A DNA stretch of 64,000 nt from Naganishia liquefaciens (lineage: Eukaryota > Basidiomycota > Tremellomycetes > Filobasidiales > Filobasidiaceae). The DNA lies in NCBI GenBank assembly GCA_013423385.1, contig BLZA01000019.1, positions 1 through 64,000 of the forward strand, written 5' to 3'. Numbering within the stretch: the stretch's first letter is position 1; the number at the start of each line of letters is the position of its first letter. This document shows, one piece after another, positions 33,864-45,194 of this stretch. Under the pieces are notes generated by a model that was given only the letters and a program-made list of their open reading frames with translations, was not told the DNA's origin and ran no database searches. The position numbers were made by a program, and so were the translations under genes.

Positions 33864-36109
33864 TCACGCAGTGTCCAAGGAAGATTCATCGGCCTCCTTT
33901 TCCGCGGTCTTCAACGACTGCTCGTTGGTCAACCTTGGATTCTTGAGTAGCAATGAGAACACAATCAAGGGAACACAAAGACAGATGCCGACGATGCACA
34001 AGATACGCTGCACGCGCTGGTACGCATGGTCGACTGCGTTCCTGTCGGACGTTCCCACTGGATTGGTCGCGATCCACGTGTATGGCGAGCCATAGATCTC
34101 GCTGGCCAGTGTTGTGTTTCCCCCGACAGCGTTTTCGATTTCTTTGGGCAGTCTTTGAGACCAGATGGCGCCGGATACGCAGCTCCCGAGCGCTGACCCG
34201 ATATTATAGGTGGCGAGGTAGAGACCTGTGCAAAAGAGTCACCCGGGTCAGCGATTTTCGCGCATTCTTTACTCAAGGAACTTTGCCAACCTGTGACGAC
34301 TGGAGATAGAGAGTGCCTTTAGTGTTCATTACGGCCCGTGGCCTGGAATTTCGCTCACCTGCTAGATGTTCGTGCCTTGTCTCCGCCTGGACAGCCGCTT
34401 GCGTGGGGTAGCTTTATGCGAGCGAATAAGTCCACTGATAGTCTCGGTTAGGAAACTCTGCTCACGAAAATAGTCCACCTCCGATACCTAGAACAACTTC
34501 CGCGCCAACGATGCCGGCCTTGAATGATCCCGACGTTCCTCCGCGGTACTTGATGAGTAATCCAAAGGCAACCATGAAGAGGCAGCATCCAAAGATGATG
34601 AATGGCTTCAATCTTCGCACATGGTAGACGACCATGCCCAAGAATGTTCCAGTCAACACTGACGCAAACGAGTAGAGCGAAGTGATCCTCGTCGCACTCT
34701 TGACGCTCTGGTTGAAGGCGACTACCAAGACGGGGTAAAGGTATCCGGCCTGCATCGACCAGGCAAAGTTGAGAGTACACGCGATTCCAAAACCGGCCCA
34801 AACGCCTCGGTTCTTGAGCAGATGGAACGGAACGAGTGGGTAGCGCGCACGCATCTCCCAAACGATGAAGACGGGAATACAACAGAAACCAACCACGAGC
34901 GGCGCAAGGATGTGCGCTTCTTTCCATGTGTCAGGAGTGCTTGCGATTCCGCCGGCGAGTGTGAGTGGGACGAGAATCAGCGCAAAGACGGCGATCATGA
35001 GGATGATGCCAATGACGTCGAGTTGCCAGAACAGTTCCTTGGCAAGTCCAACTGCACCGTATTGCGCAAAGGGCGATGTGTAGTTCTTGAGCGTGCCAGC
35101 GCGGTGTGCTCGTCGCTGTGCCAGGAAGAGCATGAAGAGGAGGGGGATGGTGCAGACGGGGTAGATGATGGCCCACATACCGACACCCCAGTTCCAGGTG
35201 GTGTTGGCGAGGACTGTTGAGGTCAGGTTACCCGAGATCCACGTGTTGATCTGTGCGCCGATTCAGAAACGTGACCCTGGCTGGTCGTAAAAGGCACTCA
35301 CCACGAACGGTAACGCGGGAACGAACGAGAAGAATAGTCGCGCTCGAGTCGAGGTCAAATCGGCGACGATGACCTCGACCAACAAAATGATCATCGTATA
35401 TCCGACTTGATAGAGCACAGCCCCGCCACAGAATTGCGAGACGCCGTCCGAGGTCGATTCCACGATGGTGCCAACAACGTAGAAGACGATACTGACGATG
35501 ATCAATTCGATTCGGCCAAAGACGTCTGCAATCTTGGCAGCTGTGGGCTACGGTGGCGTCAGCATCCTCTCTGAAGCGACGAGAATCCGGAAGACATACC
35601 TGAGCCGCTGCGGCGATGACGGAACGCAAGACGTTGATGGTGGAGAGCAGAGAGTGATCACTATAAGCGAACGTGGGGTTCAGTCAAAAGCGTCGATCTG
35701 ATCACCGCTTTCACTGACGCATAGCTGTTCGTCGCATAACTCTGGTCACAAGTCTCAGCACGCGACTCTTAGTTGAACGACGTCGACAACTCACCTGATA
35801 GGTGTATCGTACGGTTCCGTCCAGTCCATAGCAATAAGCCACCAAGAACACGCTGAAGAACACAATCCACCGATCGACTCTTGTGAACTGCTCGTTGATT
35901 GCCTCGATCCGCCTGACTCCTGCAGAAGCAAGCAAATTGTCCGTCGAGTCTGCACTGTAAAAGTGGCCGCCGGCTTCATACGCTTTCTTGCTTGTCCTGG
36001 GATCGATGGCTGAATTGTCGGCTACATTCTGGTCGTCTCCCTGCAAGGTGTTCACCAATGGTGTGGGATACCCGGGGGCGTTGGGATAAGGCGAGTTCTT
36101 CTCATGCAT
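33864..36109 (-). CDS. siderophore-iron MFS transporter (SIT/ARN family), copy 2
   Basis: Tandem relative of copy 1 in the same orientation. The start (36107-36109) gives [20 protein letters not shown], unlike copy 1, but from [12 protein letters not shown] onward the two align closely: [18 protein letters not shown], then a small exon [116 protein letters not shown]. The C-terminus stops shortly after [17 protein letters not shown] and lacks the GFVRKFLG tail of copy 1. Many exon borders match those of copy 1, which supports tandem duplication. Different termini suggest different trafficking or substrates (inference). Confidence 0.92.
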
Positions 36110-37031
36110 CGTGTTTGATTGCGCAGAGGGTTACGACTCAAAGTCAGTCAGCCCCCTTCGGGGCAGAGATATACATATATGTCACCCAGGCCGTATGACA
36201 GCTCGCATGACGCTCAACTTTTGCATCACGCCGTATCTGCCCGTATCTGATAGGCGAGAAACGGATAAGATTACAGTTGCGACAGGTTGCGGTGCGTGCT
36301 TACATGGCCCGCATGAAGCAACGTCATCGACATGTGGCTCTTTGGAAACAGCTAGCGACGTTGTCACTGTATTGACAGCCCGGTTGAAGCCGACTTCTAG
36401 CCTTGCGGGGGATCGACGGGTCACGTGATTTTTGTCTGAAAGCCCATGCCTAGCTAGGGAGCTGCCTAGGGACTGCGTTGAGGCGGACTTCAGCTGACTC
36501 TTGCAGATCATCTTTCCAACGATCCAGCGCAGGGTACACCTAGGCGGTAGAGACTAACGGCTTCTGCCCAGGAACTGGGCGATCATCTGCTCAGCCAGAC
36601 CATGCAGCTGTATACAATGATGGAGAGCGCGATTTTGTAGCTTGGCCCGTCATCAATGTTCGATTTCGAGAGCAGTGTATCAGGGCGCGGAACCGCCCGA
36701 ATGTGATGCGCAGCACAAGTTCTCGCGCCAGCGATTCCACTGCTCTGATCCGAATGATTCAAAGAGATAGCTCGAAGGGTACATCGCTCTGCGCGTACGC
36801 ATGCAGATCGCGAGTCTGCGCGATGTCAATCCCTATCACGCAGGGGAAGTCGAGCGCAAAACCCATATCACCGGCTCCAAGCGAAGTCTGCAGTTTCGGA
36901 ATGCTGGCGGAGCGCCAATGGAATAGAGACTCGGAGAAAGTATCGCTGCTCGTCGGAAAAGCTCGTAATCTCCGCCCAATGATTTCCGCGAATTGATCCG
37001 ATAAAAGCCCCTTCGAGATACAAGACTATGT
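36110..37031. other. intergenic region upstream of siderophore transporter 2
   Basis: About 920 bp. Near the transporter are a TATA-like atatacatatatg (36171-36183) and the TGATAG site at 36248-36253. The distal part (36690-37000) shows a 97-codon plus-strand frame without any motif, not called. Confidence 0.5.
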
Positions 37032-38054
37032 CTATGACGAAGACGACTCCTTCTGGCCGTACTTGGCAGTGTCCACGCCGTGCTGGTTGTGGTTGACTAG
37101 GTTGAACCTATCCCCGCTGGATAAGCCTCTCCCCCCTCCCGGATAGACCATCGCAGACTCACCAAGGAATCAACCCCATCTTCAACTGACTCCACGTACT
37201 GTTCCTCGCCGCCATGCCCTGCAAGTATTCACTCAAGTCCGACTCTCCGTACAAAGGCTTGCCCGCCGCTGCTCGCGCCGAGAGTTCACGCTGATCTTTC
37301 GCGACTTCGGGCTCGTTCGGGCTGAGACCCATGAACCGGACTGGCGGGAACGAAGCAAAGTGAGCGACGAGTTTGGTATGGTGACGAGAGAAGGGAGAAT
37401 CTTACAGCTTGATCGTTGATAGGCGAGCATGAAACCGCCGCAGAAACCGAGGAAGCCGAGGAGTCGGGTCGCGGAACGGGTGCCGCCACGGGAGAAAGTG
37501 GGGTCGATTTTTTCTGAAGGATGCCGCCAATCGCAGAGGAGAGAAGGGGGGAAGAGATTGGACGATGTACGTGTCAGTGATCTGTTACACAATCAGGATA
37601 GAGCTGCAGCACCGACTGCCGGACCGCGTCCGCAGCGTTGCGCTGTCAATTCCAGACGATATGCTGAAGGACAGAGGTCCGTTTCTCCAAGGATGGTCAG
37701 GCATAGCTGCATCTGAGTCGATCGTCCCGAGCCTTTGTCGATTCTTCAATAATCCCGCCCATTATTTTGCTGCTCATCTCGTTCAACCTGTCGCGCAGTC
37801 CCGTGATCCCTCGCGTATCGCATATCGCCTGTCCAGTGCCTGCCCGCCTCTCCCTACCATTCCTTCCTCTCGAGCCAACATCTTCAATAGAGCAGAAGAA
37901 ACGACTCACCCCATCCCAAAAGCAAAGCCGGCGCGGCAGCCGCTGATCCGGCCCAAACGGCATAATCACTCGGACGCATGTACCTGACTACCCGGCCGGC
38001 ATGGGGGTCCGAGTCGATGAGCGGATACGGGGTGTTGGCTTGCTTGATCGGCAT
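37032..38054 (-). CDS. NADH:ubiquinone oxidoreductase accessory subunit (fungal 20.9 kDa/NUXM type)
   Basis: A fungal complex I subunit of the mitochondrial inner membrane. The start (38052-38054) gives MPIKQANTPYPLIDSDPHAG and RVVRYMRPSDYAVWAGSAAA, matching the N. crassa 20.9-kDa subunit (LIDSDPH, VVGYMRPSDY). The next exon carries FSRGGTRSATRLLGFLGFCG and GFMLAYQRSS. A later exon has RFMGLSPNEPEVAKDQRELS, YGESDLSEYLQGMAARNSTW and SQLKMGLIPW. The last exon gives FNLVNHNQHGVDTAKYGQKE and stops at 37032-37034. The acceptor before FNLV is chosen because it restores IPWFNLVNH. Short introns throughout; name by motif memory. Confidence 0.82.
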
Positions 38055-38372
38055 GGTGAGGATTGTGCAAACGAGTCCTGTTGAGGGAGAGGTGGAATCC
38101 AAAGAAGGATGAATGGATATGCTGTTCACCGCGACGGGATCCAGGCCAATAGCCAGACGATCAAAACGCGTCGGATCCGCTCACTGCCGTGATTAGGTAA
38201 GCAAGGGGGCTGCTCGTTAGCGCCGGGGGAGTGCGCAGCCCATTGCGTCATCCACCAAAAGTTCAACACAGCCATATGGGGGGTACTGCACATATGGACA
38301 TTCGCCATCTATCAGTCACATTCAGTGCCTAGTCCGTGCATCACCGCAGATACACTCTCGATACAGCGCACC
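38055..38372. promoter_or_regulatory. divergent promoter, complex I subunit / small GPI protein
   Basis: 318 bp between the start codons of two unrelated genes. No TATA box or repeat was recognised. The promoter role is inferred from position. Confidence 0.45.
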
Positions 38373-39548
38373 ATGTTCTCCAAGACTCTCAACACCCTCG
38401 TCGTCGCACTTGCCGCTGTCAATGCGGCCACCGTGATCGCCGCTCCAGAGCCCGTCATTACCGGCGCACCGCTCGAGAAGCGAGAGGCAGCGCTCGAGGA
38501 ACGACAGTGTGAGTACCGTTCTTTCTCTCGACTGCTTGGGTACTCCTTTCAAGATCAAAGACGCTTTGTGTGAACCCTTTGCGCAGGGGACGACGAAAGA
38601 ATATGCGTTGGAACGCCGCCGCATCCCGTTGAATGTGAAACTGAATCATCCTCGCCTCTTCCGCAGTCCTTAGCGACCTCACCTCCGCCTTTGGCGATGT
38701 TACTTCTTTCGGCGGCTCCATCTTCTCCGAAGCGACCTGTAAGCAATCCAGACCCACTTTTCCCCGTCTATCCTTCAGACTAAATGCTTTGTTCACAGCG
38801 GGCGCTGCCGGAGCTTTCTCGACCGTCACCAGCGGAGCCGTTTCTGTCGGCCAGCAAATCACCAGTACGCTCCCAACATCCTCTCACCTCATTGTGATTT
38901 GTTAATTCCCTCGCTTTCGATGTCCAGGTGGTGCTGGATCGGTAGCCTCGGATATTACCTCGGTTGGTGGAAGCATTGCTACGCAGGTGACCAGTGTTGG
39001 GGGTGGAGTCTTTAGCACAATCACTTCGGGTGGTGGATCGGTCTTTAGTGTCGCGACTGTAAGTCCTTTCCCTCCAATGGGGACCGCCGGTGTGCCGCTC
39101 ACTCATCACTGTTGCCAGTCGGGTGCCGGAAGTGTCTTTAGCGCCGGAACAGTAAGTCGATATGTGAGGTCTTTGCCTTTCTCCCACTGACTTGGTTCTA
39201 TCAGTCCGGAGCAGGATCCGTCGTCAGCGCAGGTACATCCGGTGCCGGATCCGTCGTTAATGCAGGAACCTCTGTGTACGTATGGAAACCACAAACGTCT
39301 TACGCGCAAAGAGGCTAACAGACGATGAACGATCACAGTGTCGGAAGCGCCGCGACCGGTGGAGCGTCAGCCGCTACCTCGATAGTTTCAGCAGGGTAAG
39401 TGTATAAATTCAGTACCCATTTCGGAAACGTTTCCGCTGACTTTGTGCGTCGGGTAGAGCGACCCTGTTGCCACCGATGGAGGGCTTGCGGGTCGCGCTT
39501 TCGCTCGTCGCCGTCGGTTTGGGCGTCGGTCTCATTCGGGTCTTGTAA
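38373..39548 (+). CDS. small secreted, likely GPI-anchored SGAGSV-repeat protein
   Basis: Eight exons (38373-38508, 38667-38738, 38799-38864, 38928-39058, 39119-39151, 39205-39275, 39339-39395, 39458-39548) give 218 residues. It has a signal peptide (MFSKTLNTLVVALAAVNAAT to AAP), then EKREAALEERQ with a dibasic Kex2-like site. The body is built from related Ser/Gly/Ala/Thr units (TSGAGSV, TSVGGSI, TSGGGSVFSVA, SGAGSVFSAGT, SGAGSVVSAGT). The C-terminus is a hydrophobic tail (RVALSLVAVGLGVGLIRVL) after a small-residue region, fitting a GPI signal. Many exons encode one or two repeat units. No catalytic motif; probably a cell-wall mannoprotein. Divergent from the complex I subunit gene. Confidence 0.85.
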
Positions 39549-40837
39549 AGGAAACCTTTGAGATTTTGTCGATAATGAAGAAGCAGAAGAAAGACAGAGA
39601 AAGAATTGCTGAAGGAGATGGCGGACCTTCGGAAGGTGATACATGATGGTATTTGCGACTCGTAGATAGTCTTATATTAGTGTAGCTCTAGAGAGATACC
39701 TCTTCCAACATTCCGATGTTATTTTGACTCGCTGCGCGAGCATGATCAGCTTCCTGGGAGTCGTACTTGCCCAAGTTCAAGCACATCTTATCTCACTTAG
39801 TATGACGAATATTCGGGAATGACGCACTGCGCGGGACCAACGTGACAGCATGTCGTCTCCTTCTAAAAAGTGCGAATCGCACAAAAGGCCCAAGGCGCAG
39901 GTGAAGAAGAGAAGAAGAGGAGAAGAGCCGTTGCGAATCCAGATTAGAAGCAGGAAATCCAGCGTCATTGACCGTCTGTTCGTGTCTCAGATGATGACTC
40001 AATCGATCGCTCGTGCAGTGCATCATGAAGATGCAAACTGATAGCGAATAACAAGGATTTCGTCGCATGGGTCCGCATCATGCCTTATCTGGCAACCTGA
40101 ATCATGAACGAGCTAGATGGATCCAAACTGCTGGGCATTGCATCGTCTAAATCTCGAGATGGTCGGAACGCTTAACAGGGATTGTTTGGGAACGCTGCAC
40201 AATGGGAGGAAAAGAACTTGACGGTCCCGTCAACTAGAGGTTCAAGGGCAGGAGTTGATGATTCAGGATTATCAGGGAGGCGTCATGTGGATCTTTGTCG
40301 GGTAGATCGTATGAAGTATACAGTAAGCAAGGAATGGAACCTTCGTGGATATGTTGTACCGTTTGACGGAGGGTCCCGAGAGGCTTATGAAATGATCACT
40401 CGCAGATGCCTTTCTCCCTTTTTTTTTCATCTTTCGGCAACATGATTATCACTTAGGGTCAATAATCTGGTCAATACGTTGCTGATCGATGGCATCCTAC
40501 CTTTAAGTCCACTTCTTTGAGCGATCTTAACATGGATCAAAGCTGCACCTATCTGCCTTTGGATTATCCCCTGGGCGGAGTTCTGTGGGTGAAAGGGAGA
40601 TATCTTCCAGGGCAAAGGGAGATATCTTCCAGGGCAAAGGGAGATATCTTCCAGGGCAAAGGGAGATATCTTCCAGGGCAAAGGGAGATATCTATCAATG
40701 CCTTTGGTAGCAGGGAATGACTTGGACCGACTCTTCGCCATCTCTCGACGGAAGGAGATATATGAAAATGCCATCTTGGCCTCCTAATCGTTGTTTCGAT
40801 AGCGACGCATCTTGTGAATCTTTCTTCGACAACACGT
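39549..40837. other. intergenic region before the ABCC gene
   Basis: About 1.29 kb with no supported exon. It carries the 22-bp tandem repeat at 40595-40693, about 145 bp from the ABCC start codon. Short frames on both strands near 39850-40070 overlap and show no motif. Confidence 0.55.
40595..40693. repeat. 22-bp tandem repeat with AGATATCT core
   Basis: Four exact copies of a 22-bp unit (gggagatatcttccagggca plus aa) at 40595-40682, then half a unit. Each copy contains the perfect 8-base palindrome AGATATCT. The array lies in the presumed promoter of the ABCC gene, where it could act as a multi-copy protein-binding site; that is inference. Confidence 0.9.
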
Positions 40838-43800
40838 ATGCGATTGCCCTTTCTCAAGCTCAAGCCGGCGCCACCATCGAAGCGATATGAGGAGCTCATC
40901 CCTGAATATTCAGCAAACATCTTTGACAAGATCACCTTCGGGTGGATATTTCCGTTGCTCAAGGTACGTCGCATTTCCTTCTTCCCGACCTAGACTTGAC
41001 CCCTAATTTTCAAAAAGGACGGATATACTCGACCAATTGAAGAGAGCGATGTATGGCACCTCGACGACGAACGCCTGACGCACACAGTTGCCGATCGTTT
41101 GGAGCGCAACTTCTACAATCGCTGTCCTCCAAGTCGTCGACCCATACATCTTGCGGGATCTTCTCTTCGACCACGACCTATCGCAGAAACGGTCCCTCAG
41201 GGCGGTCTCGAAAAAGGCGGCAGCTCCGTACACCACGAAGAAAGGGGAGATGGCTTGTCTAACAGCGATGTCATCACTTCTTGCATTCGCCAGGGTGATA
41301 CACCTTCTTCAACGCTCGATGGCAGAGATGTGGGTCTACCGGCATCCGCCATCGCCGTAGATCCACCGAGCCGCTGTAGCATAGATGGTCGTATTGGTTA
41401 CGCGGCTTTGAAGCCGCCAACGGATCACGTTTCTTTGCCACAAGATGCGAAGAGCATACGTTCACGCTGCTTGCCTGAGGTACCGGAAAGATCGTTTCGA
41501 CGAATCCTTTCCCGCTTCAATCCCTGGTCCGAAATTCGCAAAAAAGAAAAGGTTCGCGAGGGAAGTATGCACTACGAAATGGATGAGCATGGGGAATACC
41601 GCTACTACGATTCATCCCTGGTCATCGCTCTGCTGCAAACAACATGGCGTCCGATGTCACTCGCTATTTGTTATAAAGCCGCGCGGGTCGTTCTCGACAC
41701 GACCAGTAGCTTGGTTACGAAGCAACTCATCGCCTTTATTACAACGAGTCATGCCTGGTCTAAGGCTACAGAGGAGGAGCGAGCCTCTGGAGGACTGAAA
41801 CCTCCTAAGGGGATCAGTCACGGCATCGGTCTGGCCATTGGTCTCGCCGTGATGCAGGAAGTGGCGTTGCTGTGCGGAAATCATTTTCATTTGAAAAGTT
41901 ATGGCTGTGGTAGGTCAGGTGAAGGTAATTCTATGCGAAGCTGCTGACCTATGGCATCATTCAGGATTCATGATGAGGTCGGCCCTGATTCAACAAATAG
42001 CGCGCAAGTCGCTTAGGCTGTCTCCCAGAGCGCGACTTGAGTATCCCAATGGACATCAAATTACAGCGATCAGTGCCGATGCCTCTTACGCCGAATGGTG
42101 TTTTCCTATCATTGTGCAAGGCGTTGTTGAGCCATTCAGCATAATTATCGCTTTCATCCTACTGATATTGAACTTGGGACCATCGGCACTTGTGGTAATG
42201 TCATGTTAGGGCTTGGAATGCATTCTCTCTTATTTGACTCTTCGATCGCAGGGTCTAGGAGTACGTCATTCTTTCGTCATACTTCACGCGAGCTCAAAAG
42301 AATAGACTCCACGACACGCTCCTTCATATTTTCCAACTTTGCAGAGCAATTGGCCGGGACCTTGTCTATCCGCGCTTTCCATCAGCAGGAGACTTTTCTC
42401 AAGAGAGTCAGCAAAGCCATTGATCATGAATTTCGTTTCACCTACACATCGCTGGTCGCCCAGCGTTGGCTCTCGGTACGCTTGGACTCGCTCGGAAGCT
42501 TGCTCGTCCTCGGTGTCGCTCTCTTTGGTGTCTTCTTCCGCGAGGATGTGTCACCATCAAAATTTGGTGTCGTCATTACCTATTCCAAGCAGAGTACCTT
42601 GCTTCTCAGCGTACTGATAATTACTCACGCCATGGTAGAACAAGGTACGTAGGGGCTCACGTGACGCGCGGACTGGCATTCAGTGGCTTATAGTCGTGTT
42701 GCAGAGATGAATACCTGCGAACGAGTAAGCTGCGGTATCGTACTCGCTGCCTGTTCAGCACTCAGAATTCCCGATCCATCAGATTCTTTATTATGGCGAG
42801 TTACCCAGAGAAGCCCCGCCGCGCAATCCTTTGGACCCAAGTGGCTCATGGCCAGAGGCGGGGGAGATAACATTCGAGAACGTCGGTGTGCGCTATCGCC
42901 ACAACCTTCCTTTGGTCTTGAAAGGCTTGTCGTTTCACATCAAGCCGGGAGAGAAGGTATCATTTCTACCCGGGTCATGTCGATCTGGACTAACGGCCTT
43001 AAACTCTAGATAGGAATCTGCGGAAGGACTGGAGCGGGCAAATCATCCATTCTGCAAGCTCTATTTCGCATGGTAGAACCATGTCAAGGCAAGATCACGA
43101 TTGACGGCGTTGATTTGGCGAACGTCGGTCTCGACACTCTACGGCAAGCCTTGGGTGCGATACCTCAGGAGGCTATCCTTTTCAGCGGTACTATGCGGGA
43201 CAATCTTGATCCAGAAGGCAGGCGGAATGACGCTGAATTGAATGACGCATTGCGGCGCTGCGGTTTATTTGGCGGCGAGGATGTTAATGTGGAGCGATTC
43301 GAAAAGTTCCGGCTCGATGCGATAGTGCTGGACGAGGGGAGCAACTACTCGTATGTCAATCGTTGCATCCATTTGTTGACGTCTCACTGGCATCCACATC
43401 GCAGGGCTGGAGAAAGGCAATTGGTCGCCCTCTGTAGGGCTCTTGTGAAAAATCGCAGGGTGTTAGTGCTAGACGAAGCGACCAGTTCGGTCGATTCGGA
43501 AACAGATGCTGCAATTCAAAAGGCCATTCGCAACGAGTTCCAAGACGCAACGCTGTAAGACGGATAGATATCCTTGCAGGCAGATCGCTGATGATACGCC
43601 ATCCTTTCAGCCTCTGCATTGCGCATCGTCTCGCCACGATCGTTTTTTACGACCGAGTTCTGGTTCTCGATGCGGGAAACATCGTCGAATTCGATACCCC
43701 ATTGAATCTGTATGACCGTCAGGACTCAGTATTTAGGAGCATGTGCGACGCAGCAAACTTGAAGAGGACGGAGATACTGAGGATCAGAGCTCAGCAGGGG

Positions 43801-43848
43801 GTTGATAGTGAAGATGAGGACCCCGGCTGCGACTTGCAGGATTCTTGA
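40838..43848 (+). CDS. internally shortened ABCC (MRP/YOR1-type) transporter, TMD1 joined to TMD2-NBD2
   Basis: Nine exons (40838-40963, 41018-41909, 41965-42194, 42293-42644, 42705-42724, 42783-42956, 43010-43350, 43405-43554, 43611-43848) give 840 residues, against about 1,400-1,500 for the family. The N-terminus has the ABCC lead-in ([32 protein letters not shown]) and the first helices of TMD1 ([33 protein letters not shown]). Directly after that comes late TMD2 sequence ([53 protein letters not shown]). NBD2 is complete: [16 protein letters not shown] signature, [18 protein letters not shown]. The rest of TMD1, NBD1 and the first part of TMD2 are absent. The halves stay in frame only with an intron at 42195-42292; the nearer acceptor (42251) does not fit. 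It is either a working half-transporter or a deletion product still open. Confidence 0.8.
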
Positions 43849-45194
43849 GGCCCTGCTTGCCAGCCTTGACGGCCATACTTCTCATCCTGTCTGGGCGATA
43901 GAAATATTAGAATGAAATCACAAAATACTCATCGAGCCTCTGACTCCCCTGCGAGACGCAAAAGCAGGATATCGCTGATTCGGGCGTTTACATCCATGTT
44001 GACACGGGATCATCCTCGCTCGCGTCTGGCCTTGAACCCGTAGCACAGTAGATCGTTTGAACAACCTCATTTGAACGACAAGAACTTCTTAGGCTGTTCA
44101 TTCAAGGCGAGAGGATCAGCCAGCTAGATGAAGGCAAGTATCATGAATGTACATAGAAAGCTCATTTCCTTTGCCTCATGCCTTTGAATCACACGTCAAA
44201 GTAGCGACCATGACAACAATGGAACCGACGTGCTGGACTTTCGAGGCTCTTGAAAAGCGGTCGTCACTGGGCTCTCTCTGCAAAATGAGACTTGGAGCAG
44301 AATCCGGAGAAGCCTATTTGAAAGGCTTGTGCTCTTACCCTCACTTTTGGTCGACTTGCCAATCGACACTTGACGGACAAAGCATGTAGCGTATAGAGTG
44401 TCATTTGCAGAGATGGTTTGCTGGTCTTGTCTTCGATGTTGACGATGATCGTTTGTGTCGACCATTGTCGCTCGACGACGCTGATCACAAGGTCTTTGTG
44501 GGTAATGCCCCGAGCTATCCCCTGAAACGCAATGGATGGCTGTTTAAGGAGAGCCCGCCGTACCATTGGGACGCGCATCATCAATGCCTTCATCACCGGA
44601 AATCGAAGAATGTGATGAGAACACTCAGCGCACGGAACAGCCTGGATCTCAGCTATAGCTTGGTGTCCGCCGGGCACTCTGACCATATTCAAGACGAAAG
44701 TGCTTTCAGGGGGAAGGGAACGCTGCGTTCCGACCAATAATCGAATGGCAAACTGGGCGAGCGTACTTAGATCACCAATACAAGCTCCAGGGGATGTCGG
44801 GAGCTAACTAAGCGCAAGGCTGAGTGAAGGTCGGGAGCTTGTCGTTTGACATGAATGTCAGCTTTTACCTCCTAAAATTCATATCGCTTGCAATGACGAC
44901 ACTACCGCAACTTCGATGCCATCGAGGCAGCGTACGCCTTGCTGCACTTCTGTTATCGCAAGATTGATCGCCGACTCTCCATGTCCGCGGATTTCATGGG
45001 CTTCTGCGGGTTCGCAACAGCAAGCCACACGCTCCCCACCTCGTCCGCCGGTATGTCGACTGTAAAAATATCAACTGTCATAAAAGTTTCAGAGCACGCG
45101 GGAAGTCATCACGGACAAGCTGCCAATGTGGTTTAAAGTGTCTGGATTCTGGCCTTTTCACGAAAGGCAACCGTTCCAAAGCATATCCTTAGGT
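43849..45194. other. intergenic region
   Basis: About 1.35 kb. Overlapping frames on opposite strands at 44264-44740 (157 and 111 codons) have no motif and are not called. No RNA gene was recognised. Confidence 0.5.

Noticed and set aside
40595-40693. 22-bp repeats considered as a CRISPR array
   Set aside because: Units are directly head to tail without spacers; a minisatellite.
42252-42305. Nearer acceptor (42251) for the ABCC junction intron
   Set aside because: It puts the second half out of frame, with a stop after 17 codons; the acceptor at 42292 keeps frame to the normal end.
44264-44740. Overlapping frames on both strands (157 and 111 codons)
   Set aside because: They compete on opposite strands, have no recognised domain and lack the intron pattern of neighbouring genes.
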